Shown in pieces: positions 8,547 to 17,027 of a DNA stretch of 56,513 nt. The notes beneath the pieces are model-generated. The model did not search any database. It had not been told where the DNA came from and worked only from the letters and a program-made list of their open reading frames with translations. Origin of the DNA: Prolixibacteraceae bacterium (GTDB lineage Bacteria; Bacteroidota; Bacteroidia; Bacteroidales; Prolixibacteraceae); contig JAQICD010000054.1 in the NCBI GenBank assembly GCA_027858715.1, forward strand, positions 1 through 56,513, in the 5' to 3' direction. The position numbers were made by a program, and so were the translations under genes. Each line of letters starts with the position of its first letter. The stretch's first letter is position 1.

Positions 8547-9611
8547 ATGGGGGAAGTAAAAAAACGAATAAAGGTATTGGTAGTAGATGATTCTGTAATA
8601 TTCAGACGTGTATTGGCTAATGCTGTAGAATCGGATATTGAATTAGATTTAATAGGAACCGCTGAAGATGCTTTTGCAGCGATTGACATAATTGAAAAGG
8701 AAATACCCGATGTAATTACCTTGGATATTGAAATGCCCAAAATGGACGGGCTTACTTTTCTGGATAAATTAATGCGTAAGCATCCGATACCAGTAATTAT
8801 TGTATCGAGCATTACTAAAGGAAATAAGGAAGTTTGTCTTGATGCCTTTCACAAAGGGGCAATCGACTTAATTCATAAGCCCGAGAAGCTGAAATCGAAT
8901 GATAATTTGCTTGATTTTTACAGCTTTGTTTGCGAAAAAGTTAAAGGTGCGTCGCAGGCCAATATGCGGCAAAAGCAGAAATTACTGGTCGATTTGTCTA
9001 GTATCAGGCAGGTTACACCAACAGCACCGATTATTTTACAAACTACCGAAATTATTGCCATCGGGGCATCGGCAGGCGGAACTACGGCTATCGAGTTTAT
9101 ATTGCGCCGGTTACCTGCCGATATGCCCGGGATACTCATAACCCAACATATGCCTAAAGGTTTTACAAATTTATTTGCTAAACGATTGAATGATATTTGT
9201 GACCTTGAAGTTAAGGAAGCCGAAAACGACGATCGATTGATACAGGGCAGGGTAATCATTGCCCAGGGAGGAATGCAAATGGAACTTGTGGGAACAGCCG
9301 GTAATTATAGGGTAGCAGTTACCGACTCAGAGCCTGTAAACAGGCATAAACCTTCGGTTGATGTATTGTTCGATTCGGTAGCTAAAGTGGCAAAAAACAG
9401 GGCAACTGGTATTATTCTGACCGGAATGGGCGCCGATGGTTCAAAAGGCTTACTAAAGATGAAAGAAGCTGGTGCTTATACCTTAACACAGGATAAAAAC
9501 TCATCAATTGTTTATGGTATGCCATATCAGGCTTTCTTGCTAAATGCCCATTGCAAAGAATTATCGTTGCTTAAAATACCTGATTTTCTGATTAATAAGT
9601 TTAAAAAGTAA
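8547..9611 (+). CDS. cheB: protein-glutamate methylesterase CheB
   Basis: Removes receptor methyl groups when phosphorylated, balancing CheR. 354 residues: a receiver (1-~125) with Asp60 in TLDIEMPKMDG, a linker, and a methylesterase domain with the triad Ser175 (GASAGGT), His201 (TQHMPKGF) and Asp297 (GMGADG). Last gene of the che operon; its stop is three bases from the convergent dihydroorotase stop, leaving no room for an intergenic terminator. Complete and apparently active. Confidence 0.95.
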   Translation: MGEVKKRIKVLVVDDSVIFRRVLANAVESDIELDLIGTAEDAFAAIDIIEKEIPDVITLDIEMPKMDGLTFLDKLMRKHPIPVIIVSSITKGNKEVCLDAFHKGAIDLIHKPEKLKSNDNLLDFYSFVCEKVKGASQANMRQKQKLLVDLSSIRQVTPTAPIILQTTEIIAIGASAGGTTAIEFILRRLPADMPGILITQHMPKGFTNLFAKRLNDICDLEVKEAENDDRLIQGRVIIAQGGMQMELVGTAGNYRVAVTDSEPVNRHKPSVDVLFDSVAKVAKNRATGIILTGMGADGSKGLLKMKEAGAYTLTQDKNSSIVYGMPYQAFLLNAHCKELSLLKIPDFLINKFKK

Positions 9612-9614
9612 GGT

Positions 9615-10943
9615 TTAGCGGTTAAAGCTCAGCCTTTCTCCTTTTTTACTTTCGTTGAATATGCCTTTTTTGTATGCCAGATGGCCGTTAACAAGGGTAT
9701 ATTCTACTTTATGGTTAAAAATGTTGCCATCAAAAGGCGACCACTTACATTTGTATTCGATGTTGCTGTTATCAACTGTCCATGCTTTTTTGGGCGATAC
9801 CAAAACTAAATCGGCTTTGTAGCCTTCTCTTATATATCCTCTCTTTTCAATATTGAAAAGTTGGGCAGGGGCATGGCACATTTTATTAACGACTTCGGTG
9901 TAAGTATAAACACCTTGCGATACCAACTCAAGCATGACTGGTAAAGAGTGTTGAACCAAAGGGCCACCCGACGGACATTTGAAGTATGTGTTTTCTTTTT
10001 CTTCAATGGTATGCGGAGCATGGTCGGTTGCAATAACGTCAATCTTTCCTGTTTTCAGTGCTTCGCGTAATGCATTTTTATCGGTAGCTGTTTTTACAGC
10101 AGGATTCCATTTTATGAGTGTTCCTTTTTTCTCATAGTAGTTGTCGTCGAACCATAAGTGATGAACGCAAACCTCGGCGGTAATTTGTTTATTCTCAATA
10201 TCGCCTTCTTCAAAAAGTTCCATCTCGCGCGCAGTTGAAAGATGCAGAATATGCAGCCTGGTTCCATATTTTTTTGCAAGCTTAACGGCTTTTGAAGATG
10301 ATGCATAGCAAGCTTCTGCACTTCTGATTAGTGGGTGATATTTAATGGGAACATCTTCGCCGTATTTTTCAAAAAATTTAGCGCTGTTCTTTTTTATAAC
10401 AGCTTCTTCCTCGCAATGAACCGCCATAAGCATATGTGCATTTTTGAAGAGTTCCTCCAGTGGTTTTCCTTCAACCAGCATATTGCCGGTTGATGACCCC
10501 ATGAAACATTTAATTCCACACACTTTTCGAGGGTCAGCTTTTAGTACTTCGTCGAGATTGTTGTTAGTGGCACCAATATAGAACGAGAAATTTGCCAGTG
10601 AGACAGATGAAGCCTTTTTAAATTTTTCTTCAAGAAGCTCAATTGTAGTTGTCTGCGGATTTGTATTGGGCATTTCCATAAATGAAGTAACTCCTCCGGC
10701 AACAGCAGCCCTTGCTTCGGTGTAAATTTCAGCTTTATGTGTAAGTCCGGGTTCTCTGAAATGCACCTGGTCGTCGATCACTCCGGGTATTAACAGTAAA
10801 TCGGAAGCATCTATCAGTTTATCATATTCAGGAACAGTTTCGTCTGTAATTATTTGGGCAATAATATCGTTTTCGATCAGTACACTGCCTCTGAATTTTT
10901 CACCTTCGTTAATAATTGCTGCATTTTTGATTAGTGTTTTCAT
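9615..10943 (-). CDS. pyrC: dihydroorotase (class I type)
   Basis: Amidohydrolase-fold enzyme that closes carbamoyl-aspartate to dihydroorotate in pyrimidine synthesis. 442 residues, usual for class I. Motifs: DDQVHFREPGLTHK (~57-70), the metal-bridging Lys region GIKCFMGSSTGNM, His in MAVHCEEE, His in LHILHLSTA, and the catalytic Asp in VIATDHAPHT. The first metal motif, normally HxH, reads QVH here, so the first His ligand is replaced by Gln; I recall this from other Bacteroidota but cannot confirm. It may be a weak or specialised dihydroorotase. It follows the mannose synthase gene by 55 bases on the same strand. Confidence 0.85.
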   Translation of the reverse strand: MKTLIKNAAIINEGEKFRGSVLIENDIIAQIITDETVPEYDKLIDASDLLLIPGVIDDQVHFREPGLTHKAEIYTEARAAVAGGVTSFMEMPNTNPQTTTIELLEEKFKKASSVSLANFSFYIGATNNNLDEVLKADPRKVCGIKCFMGSSTGNMLVEGKPLEELFKNAHMLMAVHCEEEAVIKKNSAKFFEKYGEDVPIKYHPLIRSAEACYASSSKAVKLAKKYGTRLHILHLSTAREMELFEEGDIENKQITAEVCVHHLWFDDNYYEKKGTLIKWNPAVKTATDKNALREALKTGKIDVIATDHAPHTIEEKENTYFKCPSGGPLVQHSLPVMLELVSQGVYTYTEVVNKMCHAPAQLFNIEKRGYIREGYKADLVLVSPKKAWTVDNSNIEYKCKWSPFDGNIFNHKVEYTLVNGHLAYKKGIFNESKKGERLSFNR

Positions 10944-10998
10944 GGTAATTGGTATTAGCTGATATTATAAAAACATCTGCATGGTAATTTGTTCAGTA

Positions 10999-11736
10999 TT
11001 ATGCAGTGTGGGTTTCGTATTTTTTAAACATACTGCGCCATTTCATTTTTATAACACCAAATAAAGCCTCGCTAAATATACCTCCACTCATTTTTGAAAC
11101 ACCTTCCTGACGGTCGATAAACACTATGGAAACTTCTTTAATTTTGAATTTATGCTTCCATGCCGTGAATTTCATTTCAATCTGGAATCCATAACCCTTC
11201 ATTCTGATATCATCGAGATCGATTGTTTTGAGAACTTTATTGGTGTAGCAAATAAAACCTGCTGTCGAATCGTGAACGTTCATTCCTGTAACAAGCCTTA
11301 CATAAAATGAAGCAAAATACGACATCAGTACTCTGTTTAAAGGCCAGTTCACAACATTTATTCCACTTACATAACGTGAACCGATCGAAACATCGGCACC
11401 ATTTTTACATGATTTATACAGTCGGACCAGGTCATCGGGATTGTGCGAAAAATCGGCATCCATTTCGAAAATATACTGGTAATTATGGTCGATTGCCCAT
11501 TTGAAACCGGTGATATAGGCAGTGCCTAGTCCTAATTTTCCTTCACGTTCAACAAGGTGCAGGCTTTCTGTGAATTCTTTTTGAAGATTTTTCACAATGT
11601 CGGCTGTGCCGTCGGGCGAATTGTCATCAATAATGAGAATGTGAAAAGGAACCGACAGATTGAAAACGTAACGTATGATTTTTTCAATATTCTCCTTCTC
11701 TTTGTAGGTGGGTATAATTACCAGGTTCTCGTACAT
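10999..11736 (-). CDS. polyprenol-phosphate mannose synthase-like GT2 glycosyltransferase
   Basis: 245-residue GT2 enzyme that would transfer a sugar, usually mannose from GDP-mannose, to polyprenyl phosphate at the membrane. Visible: nucleotide-binding start NLVIIPTYKEKENIEKI, the DDNSPDGTADIV stretch, the metal-binding DADFSHNPDDL motif near residue 95, and the MKGYGFQIEMK and DRQEGVSKMSGGI motifs typical of bacterial DPM1 homologues. There is no C-terminal membrane domain, as in the soluble DPM1 class. It is promoter-proximal in a two-gene operon with the dihydroorotase, a pairing I recall as common in Bacteroidota. Confidence 0.88.
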   Translation of the reverse strand: MYENLVIIPTYKEKENIEKIIRYVFNLSVPFHILIIDDNSPDGTADIVKNLQKEFTESLHLVEREGKLGLGTAYITGFKWAIDHNYQYIFEMDADFSHNPDDLVRLYKSCKNGADVSIGSRYVSGINVVNWPLNRVLMSYFASFYVRLVTGMNVHDSTAGFICYTNKVLKTIDLDDIRMKGYGFQIEMKFTAWKHKFKIKEVSIVFIDRQEGVSKMSGGIFSEALFGVIKMKWRSMFKKYETHTA

Positions 11737-12041
11737 GTGTCTTTTATTAGTTTCGAATCACAAATGTACATTAATTCTATAATTTCAGGTAATTGAAAAA
11801 TGTTATCAATAATTAAAAATTAGGAGAAATTTTAAGCAAAAAGAGGTGAAATATTTTGCAGTCACATGAGTTTTGTTGGCGTAAGTGTCAGTAGTACAGT
11901 GTTTAGAGTTGTATGTGTGTTGGGCGTATTTTTTGACCAAAATAATGTACCCTACATCCAGCTTATTTAATATTTATATTTGAACAATTAAAAGAAAAGA
12001 GATTTTAGATTGAATTTTAAATAAAAACAAACAACAGAAAA
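11737..12041. promoter_or_regulatory. divergent promoter spacer
   Basis: 305-base spacer between the mannose synthase and the sugar symporter. A minus-strand -7 box TACATTTG occupies 11761-11768, 25 bases before the mannose synthase start. A plus-strand TATATTTG occupies 11975-11982, 59 bases before the symporter start. Neither has a well-spaced TTTG element. No LacI-type operator and no small gene are visible in it. Confidence 0.45.
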
Positions 12042-13103
12042 ATGGCTACACCTGCTTCACAAAAAGTTTCCATGCGCGAAAAAATTGGCTACAGTTTAGG
12101 CGATGGATCTGCAAATCTCATCTTCCAGATGATGATGATGTTCCAACTTTATTTTTATACAGATGTTTTTGGGATTAAAGCAACAGCTGCCGGTATGGTG
12201 CTTTTATTTGCACGGGTTTTTGATGCTTTTGTGGATCCTGTAGTAGGTATCATCTCCGACCGCACCAATACTCGCTGGGGGAAATACAGACCCTGGATTT
12301 TATGGACAGCCATTCCGTTTGCCGTTTTCTTTGTACTGGCATTTGTTACACCTGATTTGACCGAACGTGGTAAAATATTGTATGCTGGCGTAACCTATAC
12401 TTTATTAATGTCGGTTTATTCGTTTAACAATACGCCTTATTCATCGTTGGGTGGTGTAATGACCAGCGATATTAAGGAGCGTACAAGTATCTCGTCGGTT
12501 CGGTTTATTACGGCAACAATTGCAACTTTTGTTGTGCAGGGCCTAACCCTGCCCCTTGTTGCAAAATTTGGTCAGGGCAATGCTTCTAAAGGCTGGTCTA
12601 GCACGATCCTTCTGTTTGCAATTATTGCTGTTGTATTGTTGGTTATCACATTTTTATCGACAAAAGAAAGGATTACTCCACCCAAAGGGCAAAAAACACC
12701 AGTTAAGCAGGATTTAAAAGACATTGTGAAAAGCCGTCCATGGAAAGCAATGTTTGCATTGACTTTGTTTTTGTTCACCACTTTGGCCATGTGGGGGAGT
12801 AGCATGTCGTACTATTTTAATTATGTGGTCGATAAAGCTGCATTGTTTAATTTCTTGCAGAATTTTGGTCTTGTAAATATCGATGGTTTCGAGTACAACG
12901 CGTGGCATAAGTTTTTGGATGCTTTCGGCCTTATTGCTTTCAGCGATTTAAGCAATGTTTTTGCAGTAGGTTTTAGCTTGTTCAACATGTTCGGGCAGGT
13001 AATAACCTTATTGGGGGTAATTCTGCTTTCATCATTTTTGTCGAATATTTTCGGAAAGCGTAATGTTTTTATAATTTGCCTAACGCTTACAGCTGTATGG
13101 TGA
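12042..13103 (+). CDS. GPH-family sugar/cation symporter, 3'-truncated
   Basis: The 353 residues match the N-terminal three quarters of a glycoside-pentoside-hexuronide (MelB/XynB-like) symporter: REKIGYSLGDGSANLIFQ at the start, the loop DRTNTRWGKYRPWILW near residue 80, and about nine hydrophobic segments. The family is usually ~450-500 residues. Here the frame stops after LTAVW, and from about 13097 the sequence encodes a GH10 xylanase in another frame. The last two or three helices are lost, so transport is doubtful. The xylanase and GH43 neighbours suggest xylo-oligosaccharides as the former cargo. Confidence 0.88.
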   Translation: MATPASQKVSMREKIGYSLGDGSANLIFQMMMMFQLYFYTDVFGIKATAAGMVLLFARVFDAFVDPVVGIISDRTNTRWGKYRPWILWTAIPFAVFFVLAFVTPDLTERGKILYAGVTYTLLMSVYSFNNTPYSSLGGVMTSDIKERTSISSVRFITATIATFVVQGLTLPLVAKFGQGNASKGWSSTILLFAIIAVVLLVITFLSTKERITPPKGQKTPVKQDLKDIVKSRPWKAMFALTLFLFTTLAMWGSSMSYYFNYVVDKAALFNFLQNFGLVNIDGFEYNAWHKFLDAFGLIAFSDLSNVFAVGFSLFNMFGQVITLLGVILLSSFLSNIFGKRNVFIICLTLTAVW

Positions 13104-13606
13104 TACCCGGTAAACGGGAAGGTGTTGCCAAAATGATAAAAAACCTGCGAACGAAAGGAATTACTGTTGATGGTATTGGTATCCAGGGGCATTTCACAAT
13201 GGGCTTTCCGTCGATTGATGAGCTTGAGAAAAGCATTGAAGATTATGCTGCACTGGGTTGTAAGGTAATGATTACCGAACTTGATGTGTCGGTTTTGCCT
13301 AATCCGTGGGACAGCTCAGCCGAAGTGTCGATGAATTTTGAATACAACGAGCAAAACAATCCTTATCGCAACGGAATACCCCGGGAAGTTGCAGATGCAT
13401 TGGATCAGCGTTACCTCAATTTATTTGCTTTATTTATGAAGCACAGCGATAAAATATCGAGGGTAACTTTATGGGGAATATCCGATGGACAATCGTGGAA
13501 AAATAACTGGCCGGTAAGAGGACGTACCGATTATCCTTTGCTATTTAACCGGGATTATCAGCCTAAACCTGTTGTTGATATGATTATTCAGGAAGCACAG
13601 AACTAA
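13076..13606 (+). CDS. GH10 endo-beta-1,4-xylanase, 5'-truncated
   Basis: C-terminal half of a GH10 xylanase. From the Val of MVIPGKREG onward it follows the family: GIGIQGHF, the nucleophile motif VMITELDVSVLP with Glu68 of this frame, VTLWGISDGQSW, and PLLFNRDYQPKPV at the end. GH10 domains are ~330-370 residues; this frame has 176, with the signal peptide and the acid/base Glu region gone. The ATG at 13076 is accidental, lying inside the end of the symporter gene. It is 17 bases upstream of the GH43 gene. Inactive as it stands; best regarded as a pseudogene unless the junction is an assembly error. Confidence 0.85.
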   Translation: MPNAYSCMVIPGKREGVAKMIKNLRTKGITVDGIGIQGHFTMGFPSIDELEKSIEDYAALGCKVMITELDVSVLPNPWDSSAEVSMNFEYNEQNNPYRNGIPREVADALDQRYLNLFALFMKHSDKISRVTLWGISDGQSWKNNWPVRGRTDYPLLFNRDYQPKPVVDMIIQEAQN

Positions 13607-13623
13607 AATTAAATCTTAATATT

Positions 13624-14601
13624 ATGCAAAACAAACCTCGTCATTTAATAAAAAGTATTTACACTGCCGACCCACGGGGGCACGTTTACGAGGGCAAAAT
13701 ATATATTTATCCTTCGCACGATATTGATGCCGGTATTCCGGAGGACGATACAGGTGCTCATTTCGATATGCGCGATTTCCATGTTTATTCAATGGACGAC
13801 GCAGCAGGTGCAGTAACTGACCATGGAGTAGCTCTTGATATTAAAGATGTACCCTGGGTCGGAAGGCAGATGTGGTCGAACGATGTAGCTGAGAAAAACG
13901 GGAAATATTACATGTACTTTCCGGCAAAAGATAAAAATGATATTTTCAGAATTGGCGTGGCGGTAAGCAACAAGCCCGAAGGTCCGTTCGAAGCTTTGCC
14001 AGAACCAATGGAGGGCAGCTTCAGCATAGATCCTTCAACATTTAAAGATGACGATGGAAGTACGTACGTTTATTTTGGTGGAATTTGGGGTGGCCAGCTT
14101 CAACGGTGGAAAAACGGGAAATATGAAGAGAACGATGATCTGCTTGCCGACGACGAGCCTGCTTTATGTGCCAAGGTTGCTAAATTGTCGGACGATATGC
14201 TCAGCTTTGACGAAAATCCCCGCGATGTGGTGATATTTGATGCTTATGGTGAGCCGTTGAAAACAAACGACGAAAACAGACGTTTTTTTGAAGCAGCCTG
14301 GATGCACAAATACAAAGGCAAGTTTTATTTTTCGTACTCAACTGGAAATACACATTTGCTGTGTTATGCTATTGGCGACAATCCCTATGGCCCGTTTACC
14401 TACCAGGGGGTAATACTTACACCGGTTGTAGGCTGGACAACACACCATTCGATTGTTGAATTTAAAGGTAAATGGTATCTGTTTCATCACGACAGCAAAG
14501 TGTCGGGGGGCAAAACATGGCTGCGAAGTATGAAAATTGTAGAATTAAAGTATAGAGAAGACGGCTCTATTGAAACCATCGATGGTATGGCCGACGAATA
14601 G
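13624..14601 (+). CDS. GH43 glycosidase (beta-xylosidase/arabinofuranosidase type)
   Basis: 325-residue single-domain five-bladed propeller glycosidase. The three catalytic acids are visible: Asp16 (general base) in YTADPRGHVYEGK, Asp136 (pKa modulator) in SIDPSTFKDD, and Glu223 (acid) in RRFFEAAWMH. No signal peptide, so it probably works in the cytoplasm on short xylo- or arabinoxylo-oligosaccharides brought in by a symporter of the kind encoded upstream. It starts 17 bases after the broken xylanase and is intact. The exact substrate cannot be read from the sequence. Confidence 0.88.
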   Translation: MQNKPRHLIKSIYTADPRGHVYEGKIYIYPSHDIDAGIPEDDTGAHFDMRDFHVYSMDDAAGAVTDHGVALDIKDVPWVGRQMWSNDVAEKNGKYYMYFPAKDKNDIFRIGVAVSNKPEGPFEALPEPMEGSFSIDPSTFKDDDGSTYVYFGGIWGGQLQRWKNGKYEENDDLLADDEPALCAKVAKLSDDMLSFDENPRDVVIFDAYGEPLKTNDENRRFFEAAWMHKYKGKFYFSYSTGNTHLLCYAIGDNPYGPFTYQGVILTPVVGWTTHHSIVEFKGKWYLFHHDSKVSGGKTWLRSMKIVELKYREDGSIETIDGMADE

Positions 14602-14634
14602 ATAAAGTTTTTCATAAGTTTGTTGTTAGTTTTT

Positions 14635-14669
14635 CAGGAGGCGTTTAATCAGCGTCTCCTGCATTTTTT
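14635..14669 (+). terminator. terminator between GH43 and the TonB receptor gene
   Basis: CAGGAGGCG (14635-14643) pairs with CGTCTCCTG (14653-14661) with one G-U pair, followed by CATTTTTT. It sits between convergent genes and ends the GH43 transcript. Confidence 0.7.
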
Positions 14670-14682
14670 GCAGTATTGCATA

Positions 14683-17019
14683 CTAAAACTTAATGGTAAA
14701 TCCAGCACTTACAATGGGTAAATAATTATCGCCAATTGGTATCATTTTATCTAAACCAACAGCCGGGATGTAGTACAAAATATTGCGGCGAAAAAATAAA
14801 ACATTGTACAAATTTAGCACAAAGTACGACTCGTCTGCACCAAAAAAGTCAGCCAGATCTTTGCCAAATCCGGTAGCCAGTTTCTTTTGCATTCCAAAAT
14901 CGAGATACAGCAACCATGGCATTCTCGATGCATTTTTCTGGTTTACGGTGTATTGTGGACTATACATCATCGTGCCAGTAAGAGGATCGTAAATGTAGTA
15001 CATTTGCAGGCTGTTTTCGATTGAGCGTGGTACACCGCTTTGTGCTATCAACGACATACTGTACGAAATACGTTGCGTAGCCTGGTAGTTCAAAACCGTC
15101 TTGAACGAATGGCGGCGGTCGTAATCGTAGTCGTACGATGCTCCATCCATTATATGCGGAAACGAGCGTGTAGATTTCGACAAGGTATAGCTTGCCCAGC
15201 CTGAAAAGTTGCCCAAACGCCCGTTCCACATTAGTTCTGCACCGTACGCTTTTCCGGTACCGGCCACAATCTTGTCAGATAAGGCAAAAACTTCGTATTG
15301 GTCTTGCAACAAATCGAAGGTGTAGGTGCACGAAATATCTTTAAAGTAGAAATTTGCTGTAACAGTATGGTTCACTCCAAATTGTTTTTCAGCTCCGAAT
15401 ATATAATGTTCCGATTTGCTGGGCTGGTGTTGGGTTAGCGGATAATAATAATCGAGAAATTGATTGAACTCAAACTCCTGCGTGTTCATGCTTACAATTT
15501 GTTGATTGTACAAACCATAGGCAACCTGAAGCTTTATACTTCCGGGTAACTTTGCCACCGCATTTGCACGGGGCTCATACAATAAATGGTTGTTGTTGAA
15601 TTGAACAATCCTGATACCGGGGCGGATAGTTAAAAAGCCGATATTGATTTTGTCCTCGGCGAAAACAGAAATCGAAACGGGTAATTTTGTTGCTTTCCCG
15701 TTATCAATGCCATTAAGCTCCGAGGCATTCATAAAACGGTAGTTGCTGTATTCGACGCCGGCTTTAAATTCGTTCCATATAAAAGGTTTGTAGCTTATGC
15801 TTGTTTTTGCGGTGTAATCGTCAACTCGGCTTCTAAATAATGTTGAAGTATCAAAACCTGTATTTTCTAAAAACATTCTCATTTCGGTGGAATTATCGGC
15901 ACGGTGCATTGAAGCCGATAGCTGTGCTTTCAGAAAAACTTTGGGAGAAAGTACCGAATGCCATATTGCCGTAGCGATGTTATTTTCCCATTTGTTAACC
16001 CATTTAAGGCTCATATTGTTAAATACATCTTCCATGCCTGTTGAGTTTCCGATGTATTTATAGTAGTTATTAAAATCGAGTTTGGTATGGTCGGCCGAGC
16101 CAAAATATTTAATGGTAAGCCGGTTGCGCGCATTAAACCGGTGTGTGAGCGATAAATTCATATCGTAGAAATAGTTGTTGCTGTACATCAGAAAATTGCC
16201 GGGAATGTCGTAATTAAAGCGACCGGCAACCATCATCGTTGTTTTTTTACCCACCGGAAACTCCAGGAATACTTTCGATTCGCTTGTTGTTGGCTGTACT
16301 TCGCCGTGAAGCTTATTGTTGTTGCCATCCTTAGTCGAAATATTAATTACCGAAGCATTGCGTCCTCCGTATTCGGCGCCAAATCCGCCCACCATCATGT
16401 CAACACGCTTTACGGTTTGCATGTTGAATATCCCCGACGACGACATAAAGTGATAGGGGTTGTAAATGGTAACACCATCGAGCATTATCAGGTTTTCGCC
16501 AGGGTCGCTGCCACGAACCGAAATGAGTGGCGAAAGTGGTTCGGTTGGTTCGATGCCGGGAAGATGCCGAAGTGCTTTAAAAACGTCGTTCCGGGCTGTG
16601 GGTATCTCCCGAATTTGTTTTGGGGTAAGCGTATGCAAACTAATTTCCACATCGCTGTCGCCAAGTTGCTCAGCTTTTAGTCCGGTTACAGTAACTTGTT
16701 CAAGATGAACTTCAGAAGGAGCAAGGGCGACCTCGATAAATACAGGTTCCGGGCAATTGGGGTAGATGGTGCGGGTTTCGCTTTGATACCCAATGTACGA
16801 TATTTCTATCTCTAATTGCCTGCATTCGATGCCGGGCATGCTGAAAAAGCCATGATCGTTGGTGCTTACTCCACGTAATTTTTCTGCTTTTAAAATAACG
16901 GTAGCGTTTACCAGTGTTTCGCCGGTTGAAGCATCGGTAACCACACCCGACAAGGTTGTTTTTTGGGCTGCGACAACTGTTTGAATGAACATGATTATGA
17001 GTATAATGTAAAGCTTCAT
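14683..17019 (-). CDS. TonB-dependent outer-membrane receptor with CarboxypepD_reg domain
   Basis: 778-residue outer-membrane transporter. Order: signal peptide (hydrophobic residues 3-17, cut after VAAQ), a CarboxypepD_reg-like domain (LSGVVTDASTGETLVNATV, ~22-105), the plug (~125-230) with LRHLPGIEPTEP and LISVRGSDPGENLIMLDG, and a beta-barrel ending in AGFTIKF with a terminal aromatic. It is the shorter receptor type rather than a ~1000-residue SusC, and no SusD gene accompanies it. It follows a lipoprotein gene by eight bases, so the two probably form a complex. Neighbouring pectate lyase suggests pectic oligosaccharides, but the cargo is not proven. Confidence 0.88.
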   Translation of the reverse strand: MKLYIILIIMFIQTVVAAQKTTLSGVVTDASTGETLVNATVILKAEKLRGVSTNDHGFFSMPGIECRQLEIEISYIGYQSETRTIYPNCPEPVFIEVALAPSEVHLEQVTVTGLKAEQLGDSDVEISLHTLTPKQIREIPTARNDVFKALRHLPGIEPTEPLSPLISVRGSDPGENLIMLDGVTIYNPYHFMSSSGIFNMQTVKRVDMMVGGFGAEYGGRNASVINISTKDGNNNKLHGEVQPTTSESKVFLEFPVGKKTTMMVAGRFNYDIPGNFLMYSNNYFYDMNLSLTHRFNARNRLTIKYFGSADHTKLDFNNYYKYIGNSTGMEDVFNNMSLKWVNKWENNIATAIWHSVLSPKVFLKAQLSASMHRADNSTEMRMFLENTGFDTSTLFRSRVDDYTAKTSISYKPFIWNEFKAGVEYSNYRFMNASELNGIDNGKATKLPVSISVFAEDKINIGFLTIRPGIRIVQFNNNHLLYEPRANAVAKLPGSIKLQVAYGLYNQQIVSMNTQEFEFNQFLDYYYPLTQHQPSKSEHYIFGAEKQFGVNHTVTANFYFKDISCTYTFDLLQDQYEVFALSDKIVAGTGKAYGAELMWNGRLGNFSGWASYTLSKSTRSFPHIMDGASYDYDYDRRHSFKTVLNYQATQRISYSMSLIAQSGVPRSIENSLQMYYIYDPLTGTMMYSPQYTVNQKNASRMPWLLYLDFGMQKKLATGFGKDLADFFGADESYFVLNLYNVLFFRRNILYYIPAVGLDKMIPIGDNYLPIVSAGFTIKF

Positions 17020-17027
17020 GTTTCGGT

